Assembly: GCA_012103505.1 (NCBI GenBank)
Contig: WLWP01000001.1
Span: 4,340,001-4,404,000 of the forward strand
Reading direction: 5' to 3'
Origin: Pseudomonadales bacterium
GTDB lineage: Bacteria; Pseudomonadota; Gammaproteobacteria; Pseudomonadales; Azotimanducaceae
Length of the DNA: 64,000 nucleotides
A program made the translations under genes and the position numbers. Every line of letters starts with the position of its first letter. Position 1 is the first letter of the stretch. Shown here in pieces: positions 1 to 10,165 of the stretch. Below the pieces are notes generated by a model that saw only the letters and a list, made by a program, of their open reading frames with translations, was not told where the DNA came from and searched no databases.

Positions 1-1
1 G

Positions 2-1057
2 TCCCAGTACATCAGTGGGTTTGCGGTATTCCAGTACCTAACGTTCCGAACGATGGTCAGTGTAATGACCGCGCTATTTACCTCGCTAGTCATTGGTCCC
101 TATGTGATAGACAAGCTTAGTGATCTGCAGCTAGGTCAGACAGTTCGAGAAGATGGTCCGCAGTCCCACCTTTCTAAGGCAGGCACGCCGACGATGGGTG
201 GGGCATTGATTCTGATTGTCATACTTCTCACAACCCTTTTGTGGGGAGACCTCAGCTCGAAGCACGTTTGGATTGTGCTTCTAGTAACGATGTCTTTCGG
301 GGTCGTCGGTTGGGCTGATGATTACTTAAAGATTACGCGTAAGAACAGTGCCGGTCTCGTTGCCCGATGGAAGTACTTTTGGCAGTCGGTCATTGGCTTG
401 GCGGCGGCGGTATTTCTCTTTACTTCAGCCCAGCTACCCGCGGAGACGGCGCTGATAGTGCCTTTCTTCAAAGAGGTCTCACTACCCTTAGGTATTGGTT
501 TTGTGTTGCTCAGCTATCTGATGATTGTGGGTATGAGCAACGCGGTGAATCTTACCGACGGCCTGGACGGCTTAGCGATTCTGCCCACTGTAATGGTCGG
601 CGCAGCGCTTGGGCTGATTTCCTATGTGGCTGGCAATGTCGAATTCTCCGCCTACCTACAAATACCTTATATCCCCGGCGCAGGTGAACTTGCTGTTTTT
701 TGCGGCGCCCTCATCGGTGCTGGTTTGGGATTCCTTTGGTTCAACACCTATCCCGCTCAGGTTTTTATGGGGGATGTTGGTGCGTTGGCATTGGGCGCCG
801 CTCTCGGAATCGTTGCGATAATTGTGCGTCACGAAATCGTCCTGCTCATTATGGGTGGCCTATTTGTCCTCGAGACAGCCAGCGTGATTATTCAGGTCGC
901 ATCATTTCGAATGACTGGCAAACGCATCTTTAGGATGGCACCGATTCACCACCACTTTGAATTGAAAGGTTGGCCGGAGCCAAAGGTCATTGTCAGATTT
1001 TGGATTGTTACTTTAGTCCTCGTCACTATTGGTCTCTCGACCTTGAAGTTGAGGTAG
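2..1057 (+). CDS. mraY: Phospho-N-acetylmuramoyl-pentapeptide-transferase MraY, 5' end truncated by the window edge
   Basis: The frame is open back to position 2 ([27 protein letters not shown]...). Contains [27 protein letters not shown] and [22 protein letters not shown]. Confidence 0.97.
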   Translation, partial: SQYISGFAVFQYLTFRTMVSVMTALFTSLVIGPYVIDKLSDLQLGQTVREDGPQSHLSKAGTPTMGGALILIVILLTTLLWGDLSSKHVWIVLLVTMSFGVVGWADDYLKITRKNSAGLVARWKYFWQSVIGLAAAVFLFTSAQLPAETALIVPFFKEVSLPLGIGFVLLSYLMIVGMSNAVNLTDGLDGLAILPTVMVGAALGLISYVAGNVEFSAYLQIPYIPGAGELAVFCGALIGAGLGFLWFNTYPAQVFMGDVGALALGAALGIVAIIVRHEIVLLIMGGLFVLETASVIIQVASFRMTGKRIFRMAPIHHHFELKGWPEPKVIVRFWIVTLVLVTIGLSTLKLR

Positions 1058-1059
1058 CG

Positions 1060-2379
1060 ATGGCTAAGCACGTGACCATACTTGGTTTTGGTGTAACGGG
1101 AGAGTCCGCGGCACGTCACTTCTTGGCGCAAGGGGCAACGGTGACAGTTGTTGATACGCGTCCAGAAAGAGCCGTGCCGCAAGATCTGGCGGCAGCCACA
1201 TATTTGTGGCGGTCGACACAGTTCCCTGCTGAACCCGCCGACATTGTCGTCGTTAGTCCTGGACTCTCGATGAATTCGTGTTTGCTGCGATCGGCACAAG
1301 CGGCTGGTGTACCTCTTCTGAGCGATATCGATGTTTTCTTAGCAGCGGCACGCGCACCTGTTATCGGGATCACTGGCACGAACGGTAAGAGCACTGTGAC
1401 CAGCTTGGTCGGCCATCTTCTTAAGGAAGCAGGGTTTCAAGTTGGTGTTGGCGGCAATCTTGGTGAGGCAGCGCTAAGCCTGTTGCGACCGGACGTAGAT
1501 TTCTATGTTTTAGAGCTTTCGAGTTTTCAATTGGAACGATCCGATGTTTCTAAGCTTGATCGTGCCGCGATACTAAACGTTACGGAAGATCATATCGATC
1601 AACATGGCTCACTCACGGCGTACGCTGATGCCAAGCGCAAAATCTACGCAGGTGCCACGCTTCGAGTGTTCAATCGCACTGACGACACAACAAAGCCTCG
1701 GGATGGAGCGGGGATCAGTTTCGCCTCAGGTCCACCTAACAATGAACTGGAATGGGGCATCGTTGATCGTGACGATGATCAGTGGATCGCCCGAGGTGAT
1801 GTGTTGCTGCAAAGAGTTGCCGACCTGCCTTTAGGTGGGCTGCACAACGCGACCAACGTCATGGCAGCGTGCGCCTTGGTTGCTGGGTTAGTTTCTGACG
1901 CTCAGATAAGTGCCGCGTTGCGAAGCTACGAAGGCCTGCCGCATAGATTTGAAACTGTCCTAGAAATCGCCGAGGTCACGTACGTTGATGACTCCAAGGC
2001 GACCAATGTGGGTGCAACTGTTGCTGCGCTTGAAGGTCTGGAGCGAGAGCAAAGAGTTGTTTTGATCGCTGGTGGGGATGCAAAAGGCGCTGAGCTAGGT
2101 GAGCTTCGAGCGTCACTGGGTGGGCATGCACGAGCAGTTGTGACTCTTGGCAAAGACGGGCCGCAGATTGCGGCTTTGGCCCGTGAACTAGGAATACCGT
2201 TCGTCGAAGTTTCGACAATGACTGAATCTGTTCGCGTTGCGGCAGGGTACGCCCAGCCCGGTGATATCGTCTTGTTATCGCCAGCATGTTCGAGCCTGGA
2301 TATGTTTGCGAGTTTCGATGAGCGTGGTCGCCTTTTTCAAGAAGCCGTTTCCAAGCTTGATGACGAGCGTGCGACGTGA
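1060..2379 (+). CDS. murD: UDP-N-acetylmuramoylalanine--D-glutamate ligase
   Basis: Mur ligase P-loop GITGTNGKSTVTSL and LLSPACSSLDMFASFDERG. The ATG at 1060 is more plausible than the ORF start at 970. Confidence 0.96.
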   Translation: MAKHVTILGFGVTGESAARHFLAQGATVTVVDTRPERAVPQDLAAATYLWRSTQFPAEPADIVVVSPGLSMNSCLLRSAQAAGVPLLSDIDVFLAAARAPVIGITGTNGKSTVTSLVGHLLKEAGFQVGVGGNLGEAALSLLRPDVDFYVLELSSFQLERSDVSKLDRAAILNVTEDHIDQHGSLTAYADAKRKIYAGATLRVFNRTDDTTKPRDGAGISFASGPPNNELEWGIVDRDDDQWIARGDVLLQRVADLPLGGLHNATNVMAACALVAGLVSDAQISAALRSYEGLPHRFETVLEIAEVTYVDDSKATNVGATVAALEGLEREQRVVLIAGGDAKGAELGELRASLGGHARAVVTLGKDGPQIAALARELGIPFVEVSTMTESVRVAAGYAQPGDIVLLSPACSSLDMFASFDERGRLFQEAVSKLDDERAT

Positions 2380-3467
2380 TGGTTTTTGCTGACAAACAAA
2401 TCAACGGTGTTGCCCTAGCCTGGGGATCTTTGCTTGCTTTTAGTGCGGTGATGGTCGGCTCAGCAGCGGTTGCACTTGAGGGGACGTACCTTTCTAAGCA
2501 CTTGTTCTACCTCGGCTTGGGCGTGGTTAGCTTTGCGATCGCATTCGCATTGCCGCCAAAGTTGTGGAACAGATTGTACTTGTTGGGTTGGGTTGCAGCG
2601 GTTGGTATAGGGGTGCTCGTGCTGATCCCGGGTCTCAGCCATGAGGTCAATGGTGCGACGCGGTGGATAAGGATCGGGGGTTTTACGATCCAGGCTGCTG
2701 AAGTGGCCAAATTTGGATTGTGCATTTATTTGGCTGGCTATCTCTACCGGCATGGTGACAAGTTACAGAACGATCCTGGAGTACTGTTCCTACCGTTAGG
2801 TATGGTCACGATCGTTTGTGCGCTATTAGTGGCAGAGCCAGACCTTGGGTCTGCGGTTGTGATCATGGCTGCTTGTATCTGCTTGCTCTTCCTAGCGGGC
2901 GCGCAACTTCGGTATTTTCTGTTGTTCGCCGTTGCTGGTGGTTTGCTATTGGGTCTCCTCATTTGGCAATCGCCATATCGTCTCGAGCGCCTTATCGCAT
3001 TTCTAGACCCTTGGTCCGTGCAGTACGGCAGTGGCTATCAGTTGACCCAGGCTTTGATAGCTTTTGGTCGAGGCGAGATGTGGGGTTTAGGGTTAGGTGA
3101 GGGTGTGCAGAAGCTGTTCTACTTACCAGAAGCGCACACTGACTTTATCTTTGCTGTCATCGCGGAAGAACTTGGCGCGATCGGAGCGATTCTGCTTGTT
3201 CTAGTCTTGAGCTACTTAACCCTGCAAATCCTTGTTCTTGGGCGACGCAATCTTATAGCCGAGCGGCGATTTGCCGGGTTTGTTGCCTACTTCTTTGGCC
3301 TGGTTCTCGCCATCCAATTACTCGTGAGCTTAGGCGTGAATACTGGTGTTTTGCCCACAAAAGGCTTAACGCTGCCGTTTGTCAGTTTTGGTGGTAACAG
3401 TCTCTTGGTTTTTTGCGCCATGCTCGGATTGGTGCTTCGAACATCGTTGGAGCCTGGACGTGACTAG
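2376..3467 (+). CDS. ftsW: Lipid II polymerase/flippase FtsW (SEDS family)
   Basis: SEDS protein with [38 protein letters not shown] and [12 protein letters not shown]. Overlaps the murD stop. Confidence 0.96.
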   Translation: MMVFADKQINGVALAWGSLLAFSAVMVGSAAVALEGTYLSKHLFYLGLGVVSFAIAFALPPKLWNRLYLLGWVAAVGIGVLVLIPGLSHEVNGATRWIRIGGFTIQAAEVAKFGLCIYLAGYLYRHGDKLQNDPGVLFLPLGMVTIVCALLVAEPDLGSAVVIMAACICLLFLAGAQLRYFLLFAVAGGLLLGLLIWQSPYRLERLIAFLDPWSVQYGSGYQLTQALIAFGRGEMWGLGLGEGVQKLFYLPEAHTDFIFAVIAEELGAIGAILLVLVLSYLTLQILVLGRRNLIAERRFAGFVAYFFGLVLAIQLLVSLGVNTGVLPTKGLTLPFVSFGGNSLLVFCAMLGLVLRTSLEPGRD

Positions 3468-4878
3468 TCCCGAATACCAAGTGCCCGAGATGGGACGCAT
3501 ACGCTCTATCCATTTTATTGGTATCGGTGGTGCAGGCATGTGCGGAATAGCCGAAGTGCTGATCAATCAGGGCTATGACGTGACTGGCTCGGATGTGCAA
3601 GCCTCTGCAAACTCCCAGCGTTTGACTGAGTTAGGAGCGACGATTTTTATCGGGCACATCTCGGGTAATGTGCATGCCGCGGATGTTGTAGTCGTCTCAA
3701 GCGCCATTGACGAAACCAATGAAGAGCTTCTGGAAGCTCAACGGCGACATACACCTGTAGTGCCGCGAGCTGAAATGCTTGGTGAACTCATGCGCTACCG
3801 GCATGGGATCGCAGTCGCAGGCACACACGGGAAAACCACCACGACCAGTCTGATCACTGAGATATTCCGCTGTGCCGGTCTTTCTCCTACGTTTGTTATC
3901 GGTGGCTTGTTGAAAAGCGCGGGTACGAACGCAGAGCTCGGTGCCGGTCGTTATCTAATCGCAGAGGCGGATGAATCTGACGCGTCGTTTTTACGCTTGC
4001 AACCGATGTCGGCAGTCATCACGAACATAGATCAAGATCATATGTCGACCTACGACAACGACTTCGATGTGCTCAAGGAGACCTTTGTTGAGTTTGTTCA
4101 TCGGCTGCCTTTCTACGGATCAGTAGCGGTCTGCATCGATGATCCAGAGATAGTTGCGATCCTGCCGAAGCTTGCCAGACAGGTCATTACCTACGGCTTC
4201 GGCGCCGAAGCAGAGGTTAGGGCGACCAATTTGACTGTTGCAGATGATGGTCGTTGGCGTTTCGATGTAGAGCGGGCAGGCCAGTGTAGCTTGCAAGGTG
4301 TGATGTTGGCTGTGCCTGGGAACCACAATGTGCTCAATGCACTGGCAGCTATAGCGGTGGCTACAGATGAGGGAATTGCCGACAGTTCGATAGTGCAGGG
4401 GCTCGCTGAGTTTGGCGGAGTAGACCGGCGCTTTCAGGTGACAGACCAAGTCACCATCGGCGGTGTTAGCACCACACTAGTCGACGACTACGGTCACCAT
4501 CCGACAGAAGTCAACGCGGTAATCGAAACGGCACGTCGGGTTTGGCCGGATCGGCGCTTAGCGATGATCTATCAACCACACCGATATAGTCGGACCCGCG
4601 ATTTGTTCGAAGACTTTGTCAGAGTGTTGTCTAACGTAGACGCACTTGTTTTGCTCGATGTTTATGCGGCAGGCGAAACAAGAATCGCAGGTGCGGATGG
4701 ACGTTCTCTCTCGCAGGCGATACGCCAAAGAGGCGGTTTGAGCCCCATTTTTGCGGCCGATCCAGATGAGGCGCTTGAGTTGCTACCTTCGTTTGTTAAC
4801 CAGGGCGATGTACTCCTGGTTCAAGGCGCTGGAAACGTATCTAGAATTTCCAACGAACTGAGGCCAACTCATGATTGA
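3460..4878 (+). CDS. murC: UDP-N-acetylmuramate--L-alanine ligase
   Basis: [43 protein letters not shown] start at 3460 overlaps the ftsW stop (TAG 3465-3467). Confidence 0.96.
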   Translation: MTSPEYQVPEMGRIRSIHFIGIGGAGMCGIAEVLINQGYDVTGSDVQASANSQRLTELGATIFIGHISGNVHAADVVVVSSAIDETNEELLEAQRRHTPVVPRAEMLGELMRYRHGIAVAGTHGKTTTTSLITEIFRCAGLSPTFVIGGLLKSAGTNAELGAGRYLIAEADESDASFLRLQPMSAVITNIDQDHMSTYDNDFDVLKETFVEFVHRLPFYGSVAVCIDDPEIVAILPKLARQVITYGFGAEAEVRATNLTVADDGRWRFDVERAGQCSLQGVMLAVPGNHNVLNALAAIAVATDEGIADSSIVQGLAEFGGVDRRFQVTDQVTIGGVSTTLVDDYGHHPTEVNAVIETARRVWPDRRLAMIYQPHRYSRTRDLFEDFVRVLSNVDALVLLDVYAAGETRIAGADGRSLSQAIRQRGGLSPIFAADPDEALELLPSFVNQGDVLLVQGAGNVSRISNELRPTHD

Positions 4879-5629
4879 TCGCGGGATGTTCAAACGCTCA
4901 ACGTTTCACCAAATCATGATCGGCGTCCTTGTTACCGGTACGGCTTTAATTGCAGTCGTGGGATGGCAAACCTTGGACACCCGTATCGAGAAATTCCACA
5001 TTCTTGGCGAACTCAGTGCTCGAGAACAATTGAAGGTGACGGATACGCTAAGGGAGCTCAACCTTGGCGGTATCTTGAGTGCGGACTTGCAGCGAGTGCA
5101 GGCGCATTTAGAGCAGATGGGTTGGGCGCGGGATATATCAATACGCCGCGTTTGGCCAGACACGCTTGAAGTTGCGATGCTTAAAGAGAACCCCGTTGCA
5201 AATTGGGGTCACAATCAATTTGTTGCCGCGTCAGGGAACTTGTTGGAGTTGCCTGATGAATATCCTGGTCTACCTCGTTTTGAGGTTGCGGTGAGCAGTC
5301 CCCAGGAGGCGATGAAGGTGTTTCGTCTGGTTAGTCATCTCGCTGCTGAGTCGAATCTGAGAGTGACCTCTCTAAACCAGGACAATCAGGGTGGATGGAA
5401 CATTGCATTCCACAACGACCTTGAGATTTTTTTAGGTACTGAGCGGTTGAGCGAACGTATGCAGAGATTCAATCGAGTATACGGACAACTCAAGGATAGC
5501 GAGGTCCCCGCCGCTTACATGGATCTGAGATACAACAATGGGGTGGCGGTTCAGCACGTGGTGGAAAAGCCACTAGAGCCAGTATTGGTTGCGAAACAAG
5601 AGTTGCAGTCAATTGTGGGGTTGCAGTGA
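4871..5629 (+). CDS. ftsQ: Cell division protein FtsQ
   Basis: Single N-terminal TM, POTRA-like region ([31 protein letters not shown]), and position between murC and ftsA. Confidence 0.93.
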   Translation: MIDRGMFKRSTFHQIMIGVLVTGTALIAVVGWQTLDTRIEKFHILGELSAREQLKVTDTLRELNLGGILSADLQRVQAHLEQMGWARDISIRRVWPDTLEVAMLKENPVANWGHNQFVAASGNLLELPDEYPGLPRFEVAVSSPQEAMKVFRLVSHLAAESNLRVTSLNQDNQGGWNIAFHNDLEIFLGTERLSERMQRFNRVYGQLKDSEVPAAYMDLRYNNGVAVQHVVEKPLEPVLVAKQELQSIVGLQ

Positions 5630-5662
5630 CAGTAAGAGCGAGTCTTTCGGAGAGTATTGAAC

Positions 5663-6889
5663 ATGGCAGCTGACACTGAACCGCAGCGGATCATCGGGTT
5701 GGACATCGGCACAAACAAGGTGGCTGCCATCGTGGCTGAGGTTAGCGAAAACAACGATCTAGAGATTATTGGGATTGGTACACATCACTCGCGTGGATTA
5801 AAGAAGGGTGTCGTAGTGAACATCGAGTCGACGGTCCAATCGATACAACGGGCTGTTGAAGAAGCAGAGTTGATGGCAGGTTGCACGATCGATTCTGTAT
5901 ACGCCGGTATAGCAGGCAGCCATATACGGTCGCTGAACTCGCATGGAATTGTCGCCATCCGTGACAGAGAGGTGTTTGCACAAGACGTAGATCGTGTCAT
6001 TGATGCGGCGCAGGCGATGGCAATTCCAGCGGATCAGAAGATCCTTCATGTGCTACCGCAAGAATACGTAATTGATGCGCAAGAAGGTGTAAAAGAGCCG
6101 TTGGGGATGTCTGGGGTACGCCTCGAGGCAAAGGTACACATGGTTACTTGTGCAGTTAATGCAGCCCAGAACATCGAGAAGTGCATTGAGCGCTGCGGAC
6201 TGATAGTCAACGACATTATCTTGGAGCAACTTGCGTCTAGCTATTCGATTTTGACAGAGGACGAGAGAGATCTCGGAGTTTGTATCTGTGACATCGGCGG
6301 CGGCACCACGGATATCGCGATTTTCACTGGCGGAGCAATTCGGCACACAGCGGTAATCCCCATCGCTGGCGACCAGGTTACTAACGACATCGCGATGGCG
6401 CTTCGTACACCGACTCAACATGCGGAAGAAATAAAGATTAAGTATGCGTGTGCACTGACGCAGCTAGCTAAGCCCGACGAGGTGATAAAGGTGCCTGGTG
6501 TTGGAGACAAACCAGCAAGGGAACTTTCGCGTCAAGCGTTAGCTGAGGTGGTAGAGCCGCGTTACGACGAGTTGTTCACATTAATACAAGCAGAACTGCG
6601 AAGAAGTGGTTTTGAAGATTTGATCGCTGCGGGAATTGTCCTGACTGGTGGCGCATCGAAAATGGAGGGCGTAGTAGAGCTGGCGGAAGAAATCTTCCAC
6701 ATGCCGGTTAGCCTGGGAGTGCCTCGGCACGTGTTGGGGCTGAAGGACATTGTTAGAAATCCGATATACGCCACTGGAGTTGGCTTGTTGCAGTACGGAT
6801 TGGATCGAGAAAAAGAAACGCCGAAGAAGCGCAACCAGTCTGGTGGTGCGATCGGCCGTGTTCGGAATTGGTTAAGCGAAAACTTTTAA
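5663..6889 (+). CDS. ftsA: Cell division protein FtsA
   Basis: IIGLDIGTNKVAAIVAE, DIGGGTTDIAIF, VLTGGASKMEGV. ATG at 5663; the ORF track start at 5657 is a TTG. Confidence 0.97.
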   Translation: MAADTEPQRIIGLDIGTNKVAAIVAEVSENNDLEIIGIGTHHSRGLKKGVVVNIESTVQSIQRAVEEAELMAGCTIDSVYAGIAGSHIRSLNSHGIVAIRDREVFAQDVDRVIDAAQAMAIPADQKILHVLPQEYVIDAQEGVKEPLGMSGVRLEAKVHMVTCAVNAAQNIEKCIERCGLIVNDIILEQLASSYSILTEDERDLGVCICDIGGGTTDIAIFTGGAIRHTAVIPIAGDQVTNDIAMALRTPTQHAEEIKIKYACALTQLAKPDEVIKVPGVGDKPARELSRQALAEVVEPRYDELFTLIQAELRRSGFEDLIAAGIVLTGGASKMEGVVELAEEIFHMPVSLGVPRHVLGLKDIVRNPIYATGVGLLQYGLDREKETPKKRNQSGGAIGRVRNWLSENF

Positions 6890-6923
6890 GGGTCGGAAGA
6901 CTCTGACGGTCAAGGAGATATAG

Positions 6924-8075
6924 ATGTTTGAACTAGTAGATAGTGCGCCGCAAAGCGCAGTCATCAAGGTAATCGGTGTCGGTGGTGGTGGTGGAAACGC
7001 CGTCCAGCACATGGTCACTCGCAGCATAGAGGGGGTAGATTTTATTGCCGCCAATACGGATGCACAGGCGTTAAAGAGCTTGGATGCCCAAACGACGTTG
7101 CAAATTGGCAGCGGGGTAACCAAGGGCTTGGGTGCTGGTGCGAATCCGGAAATCGGTCGAGCGGCCGCGATGGAGGATCGAGAACGGATCACGGAAGTTT
7201 TGTCTGGCGCAGATATGGTCTTTATCACTGCTGGAATGGGTGGTGGTACTGGGACTGGCGCCGCACCTATCGTTGCTGAGTTGGCACGCGAGATGGGAAT
7301 ACTCACCGTTGCGGTAGTGACAAGGCCTTTCAACTTTGAAAAACGGGTTGAGGTTGCTGACTATGGTATTCGCGAGCTATCTCAGCACGTGGACTCTTTA
7401 ATCACGATACCTAACGAAAAACTGCTCGCCGTACTCGGTGAGCGCACCAGCATGCTTGACGCGTTTGGTGCGGCGAATGACGTGTTGTCGGGCGCGGTCC
7501 AAGGCATAGCTGACTTGATCATTCGTCCAGGCATGATCAACGTTGACTTCGCCGATGTACGCACAGTGATGTCTGAGATGGGTATGGCCATGATGGGCAC
7601 GGCACGTTCCTCTGGTGAGAATCGCGCACGTGATGCAGCTGAGGCAGCGATTCGGTCGCCACTCTTGGAAGATGTAGACCTACACGGCGCACGAGGCATC
7701 TTAGTCAACGTCACCGCGGGTCCAGACCTCAACATTGGTGAATTTACTGACGTCGGCAACATTATCGACGACTTTGCTAGTGCTTCAGCCACGGTTGTCG
7801 TTGGCACCGTCATCGATGAGTCGATGGGTGAGGAACTCAAAGTCACTGTTGTGGCTACCGGCTTGGGTAGCAATGAGATGCCGACAATTGCCATCGACAA
7901 TACCGTTGCCCAGCAGGCGCTTGATGGACAGGTCGACTATTCACAGTTAGACCGACCGGCATTTGCGCGCAACCAAGCATCGGCAGCACACGAAGAACCG
8001 CCTGTGGACGATCCTGATAATACCGATATGGACTATCTGGATATTCCTGCGTTTCTCCGCCGTCAGGCAGATTGA
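6924..8075 (+). CDS. ftsZ: Cell division GTPase FtsZ
   Basis: Tubulin-like GGGTGTGAAP motif, VIGVGGGGGNAVQHM, C-terminal DYLDIPAFLRRQAD. Confidence 0.98.
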   Translation: MFELVDSAPQSAVIKVIGVGGGGGNAVQHMVTRSIEGVDFIAANTDAQALKSLDAQTTLQIGSGVTKGLGAGANPEIGRAAAMEDRERITEVLSGADMVFITAGMGGGTGTGAAPIVAELAREMGILTVAVVTRPFNFEKRVEVADYGIRELSQHVDSLITIPNEKLLAVLGERTSMLDAFGAANDVLSGAVQGIADLIIRPGMINVDFADVRTVMSEMGMAMMGTARSSGENRARDAAEAAIRSPLLEDVDLHGARGILVNVTAGPDLNIGEFTDVGNIIDDFASASATVVVGTVIDESMGEELKVTVVATGLGSNEMPTIAIDNTVAQQALDGQVDYSQLDRPAFARNQASAAHEEPPVDDPDNTDMDYLDIPAFLRRQAD

Positions 8076-8086
8076 GATTGGCAGAC

Positions 8087-8116
8087 CTCAAACTGGCGAA
8101 GGTTTGCCAGTTTGAG
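8087..8116 (+). other. Stem-loop just downstream of ftsZ
   Basis: Perfect 11-bp inverted repeat CTCAAACTGGC (8087-8097) / GCCAGTTTGAG (8106-8116), 8-nt loop, no following U-tract. Confidence 0.7.
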
Positions 8117-8180
8117 CAAGACAAGCGTTCGAGAGCTTCAAGAGCGCTTGTGTGACCACAATTAGGTTCGCTTAACCTAT

Positions 8181-8220
8181 AGGAGACGCAGCACCCTCCC
8201 GCTGCGTCTCCTCTTTTTTT
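8181..8220 (+). terminator. Rho-independent terminator of the dcw/ftsZ transcript
   Basis: Perfect 12-bp stem AGGAGACGCAGC / GCTGCGTCTCCT with 8-nt loop, followed by C and 7 T. Confidence 0.93.
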
Positions 8221-8237
8221 CTAGTACGAAGAATTCT

Positions 8238-8384
8238 TTCCTCCCAAACTTTTGTACGCAAACCTTTTGCGCCGAAGCTGTCCTTGCACAGACCTTTCTT
8301 GCACAAGTCTTGCTTTCACAAACCTTCCGATACAAAACTCTCTTTCCAAAACTCTCTTTCCAAAGCTCTCTTGCCGAAGCAATG
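8238..8384. repeat. Degenerate 14-15-bp tandem repeat array, about 9 units
   Basis: Successive units: tttgtacgcaaacct, tttgcgccgaagctg, tccttgcacagacct, ttcttgcacaagtct, tgctttcacaaacct, tccgatacaaaactc, tctttccaaaactc, tctttccaaagctc, tcttgccgaagcaatg. Confidence 0.8.
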
Positions 8385-8551
8385 CACGTCCTCTCGCACG
8401 CGCTGTCGGTTTTATCCTACGTCGCCGATGCCGCATTCTTGTTATAAGTCCCATCTTATTGATTTGATGGGCTTAATTGATACAAATTGAAACAAAAAGT
8501 GTGTTCTTGTGCATGGTTCGGTTTTCGGTCGGTTGGTAACATCGCGCGCCT

Positions 8552-9493
8552 ATGTCAATGCTAGACCTACAATCCTCGTCCATCGCGCAACGCACTTTGA
8601 ATAATACGATTCGTGCGACTGGGGTTGGATTACACACAGGAGAAAAGGTCTACGTGACCCTGCGACCTGCGCCAATCGATTCCGGCATAGTATTTGTGCG
8701 GACTGATATCGACGATGGCATATCACTACCAGCACGCGCGCTCAACGTCGGGTCAACGACCATGGCGACGACGTTGACCGACGGCAAGCACGAGCTATCC
8801 ACCATAGAACATCTGATGTCCGCATTTGCAGGGCTTGGCGTCGACAATGCGATCGTTGAAGTGAGTGCGCCAGAGTTACCTATTATGGATGGCAGCGCTG
8901 CTCCGTTTGTCTTCTTACTACAGTCCGCAGGCATTGCTGAGCAAGAAGCCCCTAAGAAGTTTATTCGCATACTGAAGCCCGTTCGGTATGAACAAGGCGA
9001 TGTTTTTGCAGAACTCGAGCCGTATAACGGCTTTCAACTAAACTACACCCTCAAATATGATCATCCGGTCTTTAAACGGCATGAACACACGGTCAGTCTT
9101 GATTTCTCGACCACAGCTTTTGTGAAGGAAGTGAGCCGGGCGCGAACGTTTGGGTTCTTGGCCGATTATGAAAAACTACGCGAGATGAACTTGGCTAAAG
9201 GCGGCAGTTTAGATAATGCGGTCGTTGTCGATGAGTTCAAAATCTTGAACGAGGAAGGTCTTCGTTTGGAGGATGAGTTCGTAAAACACAAGATTTTGGA
9301 TGCGATTGGTGACCTGTATCTACTCGGGCACGGCATCCTAGGAAAGTTCACAGGATACAAGTCTGGTCACGGGCTAAACAACGCGCTTTTGCGCAAATTA
9401 CTTGCTGATGAAGCGGCCTATGAGATTGTCACGGCCGATGACGTTAGTAGTGGCTATTCCGGTTATGCTGACTCCGTGCTCGCTAGCGCCTAA
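8552..9493 (+). CDS. lpxC: UDP-3-O-acyl-N-acetylglucosamine deacetylase
   Basis: [66 protein letters not shown]. Confidence 0.97.
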   Translation: MSMLDLQSSSIAQRTLNNTIRATGVGLHTGEKVYVTLRPAPIDSGIVFVRTDIDDGISLPARALNVGSTTMATTLTDGKHELSTIEHLMSAFAGLGVDNAIVEVSAPELPIMDGSAAPFVFLLQSAGIAEQEAPKKFIRILKPVRYEQGDVFAELEPYNGFQLNYTLKYDHPVFKRHEHTVSLDFSTTAFVKEVSRARTFGFLADYEKLREMNLAKGGSLDNAVVVDEFKILNEEGLRLEDEFVKHKILDAIGDLYLLGHGILGKFTGYKSGHGLNNALLRKLLADEAAYEIVTADDVSSGYSGYADSVLASA

Positions 9494-9614
9494 GCCTGCC
9501 TAAAATCCTCTCTTAGAATTTCTCGATTGCCACACTTGGTGGGTGAATGCCCTTAGGTGAACGGTCTTGGGGGACGGTTCGCAGAATCCGAGTTCCAGAA
9601 ACACGACAATGCCT

Positions 9615-9923
9615 TCAGGACTGTGAAACTCTCAGTCGGAAGTCTTGGACGTGACTGAAGCTCTGTAGAGTCTTCAGTTGGGTTTGGAATTCCGGCAGCA
9701 GAAACCGTAGCCGTGTTGCGGCTGCAGCGCTCTGGCACACGATGTAGGCCGTGGGACCCTTGATGTCAGAGACCTCTACTTCATTGCAGAACGGTGTGGG
9801 CAGCAAAGCCCTTAGCTCAGCAGTCCATTGTTTTTGATTGGCTGTGCGAGATAACAACCGTTGCAAGGGAGTAAATCGACTGTGGTGTTCAGTGAGCAGA
9901 TCCTCTATCTTACGGGTGGGCAT
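9615..9923 (-). CDS. DUF721/DciA-like protein (replicative helicase operator family)
   Basis: Short DUF721-like protein (ALLPTPFCNEVEVSDIKGPTAYIVCQSAAAATRLRFLLPEF) between lpxC and secA, a position typical for this family in gammaproteobacteria. Confidence 0.7.
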   Translation of the reverse strand: MPTRKIEDLLTEHHSRFTPLQRLLSRTANQKQWTAELRALLPTPFCNEVEVSDIKGPTAYIVCQSAAAATRLRFLLPEFQTQLKTLQSFSHVQDFRLRVSQS

Positions 9924-10165
9924 TTAAAGACACTTTCTTGCAATTTATGTACGGGAATAGCGGCGCGGTTTGGGCGCGTATTCATCCTACGAATTGGCCA
10001 GTTTCAGCACAATACACCGAACAATAAGACGGCGGACAAATTCGCTCAGGTGTATGTAAAAAAAATAGCAGTTAGAGCCAGAGCAAAACGAACAACAACA
10101 TATCTGGACCGTGCTAGACAGGCTGGTTATTTGCGAGAGCAACGCATCGCGATGGCACACAGTCT

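Noticed and set aside
970-1059. Upstream extension of the murD ORF in the track
   Set aside because: Overlaps mraY; the ATG at 1060 gives the canonical MurD N-terminus.
7382-7900. 172-aa ORF antisense to ftsZ
   Set aside because: Ser/Thr/Pro/Ala-rich shadow translation opposite a strongly conserved gene; no family motif.
8221-8454. Repeat block read as a CRISPR array
   Set aside because: Units are 14-15 bp, contiguous and degenerate with no spacers, so not CRISPR.
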